Below are positions 21,108 through 30,408 of a DNA stretch of 64,000 nt, piece after piece. Both the position numbers and the translations under genes were made by a program. Position 1 is the first letter of the stretch, and each line of letters starts with the position of its first letter. The stretch is from Gracilaria domingensis (Eukaryota; Rhodophyta; Florideophyceae; Gracilariales; Gracilariaceae), in NCBI GenBank assembly GCA_022539475.1, contig VCMS01000025.1, forward strand, positions 1-64,000, given 5' to 3'. The notes beneath the pieces were generated by a model that made no database searches, was not told where the DNA came from, and saw only the letters and a list, made by a program, of their open reading frames with translations.

Positions 21108-21653
21108 ATGCAAGTGGCAGCTACATTTGTTTCCGCACCGATTGCGGTGCTCTCAACCTCATCCTTCGTCTCAAGGAGCGCCTGTAGGCGTCGTTCTCCT
21201 GCCAAGCGCCCCAAATGGCGGCGAGAGTTACCTTGTATGCTTGCCAAGTTTCAGAAACAAGAATCCAACCTCGAACAACCTGACGGCGAGTCCCAGTTGG
21301 AGAAGCTAGTTCCGACTGAGCTACCGCTACCGACTTTGTCAACTCTGACAGGGGCCGACGTACCAAACATAAACGCTGGATTGGTCGAAGGGAACGGCGT
21401 GGACGACGACATAGACCTGTCACAGATTTCCACGATGGGGGTTGGCCTGTCTCAGAAGGAAGAGAACTCCATAATGGACTTTTTGCGGGGAGTCGCTGAA
21501 GAATTTAAACTCATTGAGTGGCCATCACCGGCAAGAGTTCTTCGACTCACCGCGCTAATCATCGCAACAATTATTTTGGCTGTGATCGCATTGTACTTCA
21601 TAGACGGCTTTTTCTACCGAGTCTCGCATACTCTTTTTGAGGGAAAGATCTGA
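21108..21653 (+). CDS. secE: Plastid SecE-like preprotein translocase subunit
   Basis: A 181-residue protein. The last ~60 residues match SecE: EENSIMDFLRGVAEEFKLIEWPS, where the conserved amphipathic helix ends in the W-P-S/T motif, followed by one membrane helix (about 146-167, LRLTALIIATIILAVIALYF). SecE clamps SecY in the thylakoid or inner plastid translocon. The N-terminal ~50 residues are rich in Ser, Ala and Arg with few acids, as expected for a plastid transit peptide; an acidic linker follows. Location in the plastid is inferred from this N-terminus and from bacterial-type SecE being organellar in eukaryotes. Single exon. Confidence 0.85.
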   Translation: MQVAATFVSAPIAVLSTSSFVSRSACRRRSPAKRPKWRRELPCMLAKFQKQESNLEQPDGESQLEKLVPTELPLPTLSTLTGADVPNINAGLVEGNGVDDDIDLSQISTMGVGLSQKEENSIMDFLRGVAEEFKLIEWPSPARVLRLTALIIATIILAVIALYFIDGFFYRVSHTLFEGKI

Positions 21654-22007
21654 TGCTTGCCATGGTGTAGGGACGACTGAAAACGTGGTCGTGTGGGACA
21701 GCGCACATGCTGCACCATATTTATATCGCAGCGATATATCTGGGGACCGTTTGTTACGTTCAGTTTACTTTGCGTGAACAGCAGCGTTGTTTATGTCAGC
21801 TGCGGGAAGTAAGCGTAGATGAAGAAGTCAGCTGCGGCGCGTTGGTTCCTCGCGAATCTAATATCAAGCGGGTTCCGCAGCAGATACTGAGATGGTCGCG
21901 ATCGCTTTGACAGTTGTGATTACCCAATGTCAATACCTGCCTATAATACAATTTAAACTACATTTGTAGTAAAAGAAGGGAGCCTGCTACTCAATGGCCG
22001 AGTGTGT

Positions 22008-23318
22008 TCATCCGTCTGTCGCCTGTATCGAATCTTTCCGCTTTCTAGAAGAACTCGTTGCGCTCCCAAGCGTGAAGCTTCTATCCGAGGGTATCTCGAG
22101 ACCTTGCATCAGCGACAGCGACAAGCTTTTCGACAGATCGACAGATTGACTCATTGCTCGTCTCAGTTTCCTTGCAGTCCGCGCTGCAACTGCGTCAACT
22201 TGCGAGAGCCTGCCGTATCCCTTTGCAGCCGTAGCAGCCGCAGACGCGGCCGAATAGCCAATCGCTCCAATAATAACGATTGCCGTCGATATGCCTTTTC
22301 GTGAATTGTAGCATTGAGAAGCCTGGTGCGAGCAGAAAAACAACGAGCTAACTCCGAAAACGCTTACCGCTCGAATTGCATTGAGTACCCCGATTGGCAC
22401 AGCGCCCACCGTTGCAACAACGTCATAATGCGTCACTGCATGGAAGAAAGACGCCACAGTCAAGTAGATATACTCTTCCATAATAATGGTAGTGTTCCCG
22501 TGATGTCGCTCAATAGAACGCACGACAAGTTGCCTCCAGTTCGGCACGGTGTGTGCCATGACGTACGCTCCAAATAGCAATAAACAGGAGCCTCCTGTAT
22601 ACAAAGATAAATCGAGCCCAGATGGAGGTGGAAGAGCGTCAGACTCTTGGTCATGATCTTTCGCCAGGTCGTCGAGAACGTGTTCGGCAATTACGTAGTT
22701 TGTGGAGTAAAAGAGGCATGAAACTAAAACGAAGGAGAGCCCGCTGATGAGACTGGCAGCGCCAGTTTCGGTGGCCGAATGTGTGACTTGCTCGGCCGTG
22801 ATCATAAGCCCGGCAGTTATAACAGCCACAAAGAACCATTGTGAAAGGGACAGGCGCTTCTTGAGAAAGAAAGTGGTGAGGATTGCGGTAAAGACTGTGC
22901 CGCCAGAGAAAACAACCTGATAAAGACCAGAGCCGGCTATGGACAGACCAGTCAGGCCTGTGAGAAAGCCGCCTGTTTCGTTGAAAGCAAGAACAAACAG
23001 TTTCCGGCGGTCACGGTGAAACAACGTTTCAAAGAAACCCATTTGGGGCTGGAGTTTCTTATCATAAAGAGAAAGATGTACTCTGTTTGCGTCATTCCCT
23101 CCACCAAACCACACGCCGAGGGAGTCGAGGAGACGAAAGCAGCTGGCGCCGAAGAAATACACTGCCGTAATACCCAAGTAATTCGGAATGGCCAGCAGAA
23201 AAGTGGCTCGATCCCCGCCGCCAGAATAAAGGACGCCTTGAAGAGAGATGGTCATCACCACTCCGGTGAGCACGAAAATGGCGGCAGAGAGAAAGATGCG
23301 CAGCGCACCGCCCGCCAT
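22008..23318 (-). CDS. DMT-superfamily membrane transporter
   Basis: A 436-residue protein with about ten hydrophobic helices, in the drug/metabolite transporter (EamA / nucleotide-sugar transporter-like) fold. The most telling stretch is SGLYQVVFSGGTVFTAILTT followed by FFLKKRLSLSQW, the helix 3-4 region with the basic FLKKRLS-type turn of the superfamily. A second half (SGLSFVLVSCLFYSTNYVIA) repeats the helix pattern. The C-terminal ~70 residues are cytosolic, with Ser/Arg-rich sequence that could be phosphorylated. Substrate cannot be assigned; SLC35F-type and EamA-type carriers are both possible. No intron. The 3' end is about 350 bp from that of SecE, tail to tail. Confidence 0.75.
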   Translation of the reverse strand: MAGGALRIFLSAAIFVLTGVVMTISLQGVLYSGGGDRATFLLAIPNYLGITAVYFFGASCFRLLDSLGVWFGGGNDANRVHLSLYDKKLQPQMGFFETLFHRDRRKLFVLAFNETGGFLTGLTGLSIAGSGLYQVVFSGGTVFTAILTTFFLKKRLSLSQWFFVAVITAGLMITAEQVTHSATETGAASLISGLSFVLVSCLFYSTNYVIAEHVLDDLAKDHDQESDALPPPSGLDLSLYTGGSCLLLFGAYVMAHTVPNWRQLVVRSIERHHGNTTIIMEEYIYLTVASFFHAVTHYDVVATVGAVPIGVLNAIRAVSVFGVSSLFFCSHQASQCYNSRKGISTAIVIIGAIGYSAASAAATAAKGYGRLSQVDAVAARTARKLRRAMSQSVDLSKSLSLSLMQGLEIPSDRSFTLGSATSSSRKRKDSIQATDG

Positions 23319-24070
23319 ACTGTCGCGAAGAAGGGATGCAGTGTGGCTTTGTCACATGGGCGGCGGGGGGTCTGCGAAAAGTGCTGAAAGCGTGGTGGCG
23401 GAGCGGATATCGGCGACGTGGAACTGGGGAAGCGCGGCGGTGTTGGAGAGGGTTGACCGCCGGACCGATAACTTTTGACAGCGATGCGTGTAGCGCGTGT
23501 GTTTTTGCGGTGCGGATTTCCATTGCGCCGATCCATTGGTCGCCTGCGCGGACCGTCACTCTGAGCCAATCACTGTGCCCGTACAACGACCGCCTTCGTG
23601 TTCGCTGTGAAATTCACAGTGTGAATTCGACCGGCGGTGCCGTTTGGGAGTCGGCCCTTGGCTGAACCTGCTCTTTTTGCTGCGATTTGGGTGCATCCCC
23701 TAATCTCCCTGCCCGGAGCACTTTCTCAGCCAACAACCAGTCCGCTCTTTATCCATCGCACCACAGCGAGTCTTTGCAGGCATGTATCTCATTATCATCA
23801 TGATGATGGCCACGACGAAGGTCAGATGATCATCATGAGGAGCACAATTTGTGCTTTCTTTGCATCTTTGCTTTCGTTGAAGCCCCCACTGATGCGAAAG
23901 CTCACCAGACCAGCACATTTGAGCAACGCTCGGTTTCTCCCTCGCGTATGTTGCCACATTGTGATTCCCCAGCTTGCAATCGGTTCTTTACATACATTAG
24001 AGAAATACTAATACAACATGATACAGAGTCGTCAATTCCGCCCCAGCGAACAGACGAAGTAAACAAAATA
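23319..24070. other. Intergenic, promoter of the DMT transporter
   Basis: No gene seen. The half nearer the DMT start is GC-rich. An ATCATCATGATGATGG-type imperfect palindrome lies near 23795-23815. Confidence 0.4.
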
Positions 24071-26074
24071 TTAAAGTCCATCAGACCCATAGCGATCATA
24101 GCGCTGCCGCTTCTGGTCGTCCTTCAAAACTGTCCAAGCCACAACAATCTGTTTCATTCTCACATGTGCCTCTTCAACGTTGTTAGGGTTTCGGTCCGGG
24201 TGATGCTCCATAGCCTTTTGCCGGTATGCCTTCTTAATCTCGGCCCGAGATGCACCCGAGTTAATTCCAAGGATGTTGTAGAAGTCGATGTCAGTTCCTT
24301 GCCTCACGTTGGTATATCCACTTCTGCCAGAAGAGTACGACTTGCGCTGAGACCCATTATATTTCCACCCATTCCCCCAATTACTTCCCGAGTTGCTGCC
24401 ACCATTTTGGGATCTGCTTCTATCATCTCTTTTAGTCTCCTGGTATTCGTAGCGATAACCACGCTGGTACCCTCCTCGGCTGTTTCCGGTACTGCCTCCA
24501 GACCACCCTGTGGATCGACTCCAACTGCCATTAGCATAGCCGTCGTACGAGGAGGATCCGTTCCCACCCTTACCAGTTGTTTTCCCTTTGCCAGCACCTG
24601 TTTGAACCCAATCCCAATACTGCTGCGCGTTTGCCTGATTCCACGTCTTGTGATTAGTACTTGTCCAAACATTCTCTCCCCGCCATCGGTTTCGACTCTC
24701 ATCCCACGACTTCCAGTAATGTTTCCAGGACCCATCATCCCATTCGACTTTCTTCCACTGATCGCGATTCTTTGCCGACCAAGAAGCCCAGGCATTAGCC
24801 TTCTCCCACTGACTCGTAGCCTCGTCTCGGTTCACCCTACGTCGAGCGGACCACTTTCTTTCAAAATCACGACGCATGTCTTCTCGTACGCCGACCCAGC
24901 TCTGCCAAACATTACGCTCAAACTGCGCGCGCATAAATTCGTCGTACACATCGCCTGGCATAGTTTCAAACTTGACGGAATGTGATGGCGGTGAAACGTT
25001 GCGCTCATAGAAACAGCGCAAGAAATCTCTGGCCGTCAACTTATGAATAAGTGATTTGCGGAAGCCACACAAAACAAGAGAGCTGTGGAGTGCATTGTAC
25101 GTCTTCTCTTCATACACGCAGGCCAATGCTTGGTCGTTAGCCAGCTTGTGCTGTGATCCTAAAGTAGCAGAATTGACGAATTCGACAAGCCCCATGGATA
25201 CCACGGGGAAAACTGAGACGCCATATGCGGTCCAACGGGACAGCTTGCCGGCATATGGCATGCTCCTATGCGTGGGAATGGCAGTATATACATTGATGTA
25301 GCTTGTACGGTTACAACCTTCTCCAGTTGAGGTACGAAAAGAAGCCCATTCCAATAAGGCGCTAACAGCGGCAAAACCTTGCGCCGAGTCGGCGAAAATG
25401 TGGAGATTGGAACCACGAGGTAAGTTGAGAGATATGCCTCTGCCCATTACGTCCGAAATGGACAATGTGGCGCCCTGTTCGGCGTTTCTCAACAGCGCTC
25501 GATGGATCTTTGACGAGAGGAGGAATTTAAATTGGGTAGACTTGGGATCCGGCGGAGACGCCATGACAGCCAAGACGGAAGGCTTGGCATCAGAAAATGT
25601 GAGTGCTACAAATTGACCCGGGGTAGTGTAGGACTCATTGAGACGTGCCTCTGCTACATCAACCGTCAGCTGCACGAGATCAAGTGCAGCGGTAATCGGT
25701 TGAACAGAAAGAATGGTGGCTTGATGGGATGGCAACGGGTCTTCTGAAACGTGATTAGCAACTTGATATGGATTAGAAGCGGTCTGGGACTGCATCTGAG
25801 ACAAGAGATATCGCCACAGTTGCTGAAAAGGTTCCGAAGACTGGCTCATTCGAGGCTGAATGACCGGTCGCACCGCAACCTTGGAGCATGGTGGAGGAAG
25901 AGCCGAAGGCGCGGCGAAGCGAGGTAGGGGATTGAGCGCGACGAAAGCAGTGGTAGACATAGTGAACGCGGGCGACAAGCGACAAGGCGCGGGAGCGTCG
26001 GCGGCGGCTGTGCAGGCAGTGGCACACGATGCGGTTTGAAATGGAAGGCGCATGGGAGGAGCACTGCTCGCCAT
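24071..26074 (-). CDS. Fusion of an FNR-like reductase domain with a C-terminal J domain
   Basis: A 667-residue protein from the first ATG in frame (26074; a second at 25960 is possible). The N-terminus is Ala/Pro/Ser-rich and low in acids, like a plastid transit peptide. Residues about 120-350 resemble plant plastid FNR-like proteins: PGQFVALTFSDAKPSVLAVM, FKFLLSS, and LSISDVMGRGISLNLPRGS. The usual nucleotide-binding GxGxxP loop is replaced by ADSAQGFAAVS, so redox activity is doubtful. A long Trp/Arg then Gly/Ser/Asn-rich linker follows, and the last ~65 residues are a complete J domain (DFYNILGINSGASRAEIKKA; HPD in EHHPDRNP), which stimulates Hsp70. The frame is continuous, so the fusion does not rely on splicing. 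It could recruit a plastid Hsp70 to a specific client. Confidence 0.85.
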   Translation of the reverse strand: MASSAPPMRLPFQTASCATACTAAADAPAPCRLSPAFTMSTTAFVALNPLPRFAAPSALPPPCSKVAVRPVIQPRMSQSSEPFQQLWRYLLSQMQSQTASNPYQVANHVSEDPLPSHQATILSVQPITAALDLVQLTVDVAEARLNESYTTPGQFVALTFSDAKPSVLAVMASPPDPKSTQFKFLLSSKIHRALLRNAEQGATLSISDVMGRGISLNLPRGSNLHIFADSAQGFAAVSALLEWASFRTSTGEGCNRTSYINVYTAIPTHRSMPYAGKLSRWTAYGVSVFPVVSMGLVEFVNSATLGSQHKLANDQALACVYEEKTYNALHSSLVLCGFRKSLIHKLTARDFLRCFYERNVSPPSHSVKFETMPGDVYDEFMRAQFERNVWQSWVGVREDMRRDFERKWSARRRVNRDEATSQWEKANAWASWSAKNRDQWKKVEWDDGSWKHYWKSWDESRNRWRGENVWTSTNHKTWNQANAQQYWDWVQTGAGKGKTTGKGGNGSSSYDGYANGSWSRSTGWSGGSTGNSRGGYQRGYRYEYQETKRDDRSRSQNGGSNSGSNWGNGWKYNGSQRKSYSSGRSGYTNVRQGTDIDFYNILGINSGASRAEIKKAYRQKAMEHHPDRNPNNVEEAHVRMKQIVVAWTVLKDDQKRQRYDRYGSDGL

Positions 26075-26580
26075 GTTTTTTCCGCGCACGCAATGCGGAT
26101 GTGCACGAAGGCGTTCTCGCACAAACGGTGGGAGGATGAGATACGCGCCTCCCAATGGCGATGCAACACGTTGCAGCGCGCGCCAATTACGTTGCAGAAT
26201 GGGTAAGCATGGTCGCGCCCATGGAAGCAGCCGTGTGTGCGCTGCGTGAGATGCACCTGCAGAGACCAGGTGGCCGTTGGCGCGCTCGCGCACTTCTCGG
26301 CTGTGTCAGGAGTTGCCCGCCTTGCGCACGGGTGCGGAGGATGGAAGCTGCTTTCGATGGGACGATCATCCATGCAGGACGCACGTCATGCTTGTCTCAG
26401 CTGTCACGTGGAACATGCACGTTGAACGCATTTCGTCTTTCGTCGCAGCAGTAGACGCAAGAGAAAGCCTTCTTTCTAGCAACTTCTCGTTGTTGACGCG
26501 TGTCAAAAAAAAACAAAACGCGTCGTCATTCTTATGGCGTGAAGGTCTACGTCAATGCGAGACCAAGGGCTAGTGCTCAT
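26075..26580. promoter_or_regulatory. GC-rich 5' region of the FNR-J gene
   Basis: A CpG-rich interval upstream of the fusion gene with several composition-driven open frames. It probably contains the promoter; no motif could be assigned. Confidence 0.35.
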
Positions 26581-29507
26581 CACCATGTAGCGTACCTAAG
26601 GTACGCACAACATTACATATGTATTGTACTACACGTAGTGTATCTCAGCGAGGGTTCTTTGATGTTGTACGCCGTAGATCGGCGTTATAAAATGAATGCA
26701 TATAGAACAAAGCGAGCACCTGCTGCCCTCGCTGCATGTCATATGGCAACCAGGCGCATAACAGAATAACCACATCATCTTTGAAATCATGCTATGCAAA
26801 ATTTGTTGCTTCCACAAGTTCATTTTTCATGCCCTCCGGCCCCTGACACCATCCCGGACCGCTCGCAAAACCATGCGCCGTAATCATGTAGGGTATCCGT
26901 GTAACATACACAAATCTGATCATTCCAGCGCATATTCGCGAACAACATCATCATATGCTTTATATTGTATGTATTGTATGTACTGCCATCTTCTTCTCTT
27001 TACGGGCAGAGAATCATTCAAGGTAAGAAAACTGCCTGCATGCTCGCAGAAATTTTCGTTACTCGTAAAATTCTCTCCTTCAATTTCCAGCAACACATTT
27101 CTCATCTGTCGCATTGCGGTGACGATATTGTCCAGTTCATTCTTCTTCTTGCAAAAATTGTAGTAATGGCCAAGACCATACCACTATTTGACAGATTTTG
27201 GGACTGGCGGCTCGCTTTGATAGAAACGATCCTTTTCGAAGCAGCTCTCAAATTTGTTCTTCTGCCCGAGCCCTGCATTTTACGAGCAGAAATCTCGTTT
27301 TGTTACTCAGATTCTAGTTTTTACCGCAAACGGCTTTCTAGAGCGTTGGCCTTTGCGAGCCAATAGTCAAAATAAGAGACCAGAACGAAGAAAATCTCAT
27401 TTAAAGCACCAGCCGAAAGAACGACAGATCTTTGGTTATGCAAAAACCGAAGTCAATGCAATAGAAATCAAAAAAATATACTTTAAAGAAAAAGACAATC
27501 GTCATAAAAACATCAGTGCTAAGAGCGAATATTTTTTTCATCAAGAAAAGATAATTGACAAAGGTTGAAGCAATACATTTTTAGCTGTTGTGAGGGAGCT
27601 GTAATTAGAAGATACCATCTTCTTCAAAACACTTTTTTTGCAAATTTCTTGACGATCGAAGCAACACATTTTGCTATTTTTCTCTTTCTCTGGCGCATGC
27701 CCATCATAGTTCTTTTCTGCGCCTCATATATAAGGGGCCGCAAATTTTCAAAATTTAACTCAGCAGCAAGATATTTGTGCTGTTGCTTGTAAAAAAGAAA
27801 AAGGTACCTTATCTTGAAGTGTCAGGGAACAGAACCGCAAAATTAAAAACCTAGTGTTCAATTTTATTTCGGAGCTTTTCTGATACAGCTCAAACCTTAT
27901 ACAAAAGACTGTTATTGTAGTGTTTATGGTCTCAATTTTCCACCATGTCCTTTTGCCAAAATTTAAAAGTCTTGTTATATCGTAAGATTGTGCAAAATAA
28001 TTAAAGTACCAATTCGTTAATCTTTGTTATTGTTATTTTTTTAATTGCAATTACTTTGATACACAGTAATGGAGAAGAAAGAGTTTGTAAAGTTTTATTA
28101 TTTAGAATGTTTAACCATTTTCTATCACATGTTTTTTGAACGGTTATTGTTTTAAAGACACTAGAATTATGTATCTGTTTAAATTTATTTTATATGTATA
28201 TATATATATACTCCGTTTCCTGAAATCAAAATTTATATTCATTTAATTTTAATTGATTTTCGCTGACTGTTCTATTTCGTTTGAAAACATTGGCACAAAA
28301 GTAAGATTTGCGCCTAAAAGCTGATATTCACTTTCTACTTAGAAACGCGAAGAAAAGGATAAACCACTCAAAGGTTCTCTCTACTAGGGATTTATTTACT
28401 CTCTAAATATGAATTCAGCTGTAATCTTTATTACTTTCCATATTCATTGAACGAGTTGTTTCTTGTTTACTTTTATTTATTTATTTCTAAAAACAAGAAT
28501 CCAACTTTATAAAATACCAAGGGTAGTGATTTCTTTGTCTTTACGTTTGCTTCTTGGCGAAACAATCTTTACTGGCTCTTGCCCTTCATGGTTTGTGATT
28601 CAATTTTTTACAAAATCATGTCTTTGTCAGAATAGAAAAATGTTTGCTACTATCCTCGTACAGGTTGCGTCATCAAGAGTTCATTTAACCTTAAAACTTC
28701 AGGAGTTGGACAACAAAAAGTTTTACTAAGAGCAAAATCGAAAGGTCATGTTTGCGGGCAATGACGATAAGCGCAAGAAGAGGAAGATGTAATCTACCGT
28801 CGATATCCTTCAGGATACATATTCAACAGACCAGCAATGCGAGCTTTAAAGCGGTGCATCGCATCGCTGCTTTCTTTTTGCACACTAGGGGGAAAGAGGT
28901 ACGACGGGACGGGCTGAAAGCCAAATTTGCATGCAGATGGAGCCCGCAGCTTGAGACTCGATGTAGGGTTAAAGGATATCCTTTTGAATACAAACTTGAA
29001 AAACTTGTCGATGGGCCTTTCAAAAATGAGTTTCGAGAGGCAGGGGAACAAATGGAAGCAAAACTACGAAAGCCTGTCTTGTGACTATTCCTGAATGCCG
29101 TGTACCCTTGGAGAGATTTACACACACAAGACTCTCTGACAAAAGTCTGGATATGGATAACCGGTCCACGATGAAGCTCGTCACAAGAAACTGAAAAAAG
29201 AAGCTCAAAAACTAACAACTGTTTAAAAGGTGTCGAAAGGCGTACAAAACTTGATCAGAGCTCAACGCTCGGGCGCTTACTCATATGCTGTTCCATAGAT
29301 ATCGAATGGGGCGCTCTGGGTGGATGTGTACTGTTCGACAGGCGCTTTTCAAGGGTTTCTGTTGTACACAATCAAACCCCTGTAAGAGCGGGCGCAACGG
29401 AGCCAAGCTGGCGCGTCGTGAGGGATGGAAGACGCATTACTGCACGCATGAAGACGTGCTCGTGCGAAGACGTACTCGCGCGACCTCGACTCACAACACA
29501 CGAAGAG
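26581..29507. other. AT-rich gene-free interval
   Basis: Composition falls sharply from about 26580, and 27380-28750 is strongly AT-rich with poly-A/T runs and a short TA repeat near 28195-28210. Apparent frames start on non-ATG codons and match nothing I recognise. It could be an old organelle- or plasmid-derived insertion or a decayed repeat. The stretch 28750-29507 returns to ordinary composition without a clear gene. Confidence 0.5.
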
Positions 29508-30170
29508 CTATGTGGTCGCAACAGGGGAAGCAAAATCAAAAACTCCCCGATGCAAAGCGCGATCAAACGGCGGCTGGCGACCTCCATAGCAATGATGTCG
29601 CTCATGTCGATACGCATTCTCATGAACCAAACTCCTCGAATTGGATCGACACAAGACGGAACACAATTCAAACACATCGCTATCCCCATACTTAACCATG
29701 TTGCCCAATGCAGAAACAGCCATTCTCACATGCTTGCTCCCCGGCGCCATGCAGCACGAGACGCAGTGCTCGTAAATCTCGCAGCAGAACGAGGAGTCAC
29801 ACGACGAACATTGGTACTGTGTCGCCTGTGGCGCCCTTAAACAGCATCCAGAAAGCGCATCGAGCTGCGAGCGAGCACAAACAAACCCGCGATCTTCCGC
29901 GACAACGTGCGTACTCGCGCGAGTAAACCGGCACGAACGTGAATTGCGAGCCTTGTGGTCATCAGCCGAGACCGGTTGGACCCCCCTGAGCAGCCTGGCA
30001 TGCGCGCGACCGGCCGCCAGATCCACCTCGGCGCTCGCGCCGCCACCGTTGACGCACAGGTCCACGACGGCCGCAAGCAGCAGCAAGACTGCGACGGTGA
30101 GCACGAAGACGTTCTTGACGCGGACGGGGACGCACGATCTTTTGAGCGCGGCGAGCAACGACAGCGGCAT
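29508..30170 (-). CDS. SPRING-like Golgi membrane protein (UPF0454/DUF2054)
   Basis: A 220-residue protein from the first ATG in frame (30170). A short basic N-terminus is followed by one membrane helix (about 20-40, VFVLTVAVLLLLAAVVDLCV), making a type II protein with a lumenal Cys-rich domain. The domain carries the SPRING (C12orf49) signature: DRGFVCAR, GCC, CCEIYEHCVSCC, FELCSVLCRSNSRSLVHENA, and a final CYGG. In animals SPRING licenses the site-1 protease and so SREBP activation; plant and algal members exist without a known SREBP system. The Cys pattern looks complete. A GC-rich promoter region lies upstream. Confidence 0.85.
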   Translation of the reverse strand: MPLSLLAALKRSCVPVRVKNVFVLTVAVLLLLAAVVDLCVNGGGASAEVDLAAGRAHARLLRGVQPVSADDHKARNSRSCRFTRASTHVVAEDRGFVCARSQLDALSGCCLRAPQATQYQCSSCDSSFCCEIYEHCVSCCMAPGSKHVRMAVSALGNMVKYGDSDVFELCSVLCRSNSRSLVHENAYRHERHHCYGGRQPPFDRALHRGVFDFASPVATT

Positions 30171-30408
30171 TGCTCGCGGGGACGTCGCGCGCGGCGGCGG
30201 CGCGCAAGCGGCCGCGGGGAACAAGTTTGCCTTTGCCTCCGCTTTGAATTAGAAGCGCGCAAGCAACGGTTGGCGCTGAATCGGCACGGCGCACGCGCAC
30301 GCTGTGCGCGCGTGATTGGCTGTATGCAATTAATGACTTCATTGCCGACAAATCTACCGTGTGTCTCTTCGTACACAAAACATAGTACATATCTACCTTT
30401 GTAAATCC

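Noticed and set aside
23849-24985. A 378-codon plus-strand frame
   Set aside because: Antisense shadow of the J domain and linker of the FNR-J gene, whose motifs are unmistakable on the other strand.
27254-28729. Small frames in the AT-rich interval
   Set aside because: They begin on TTG, carry homopolymer-driven residues and match nothing.
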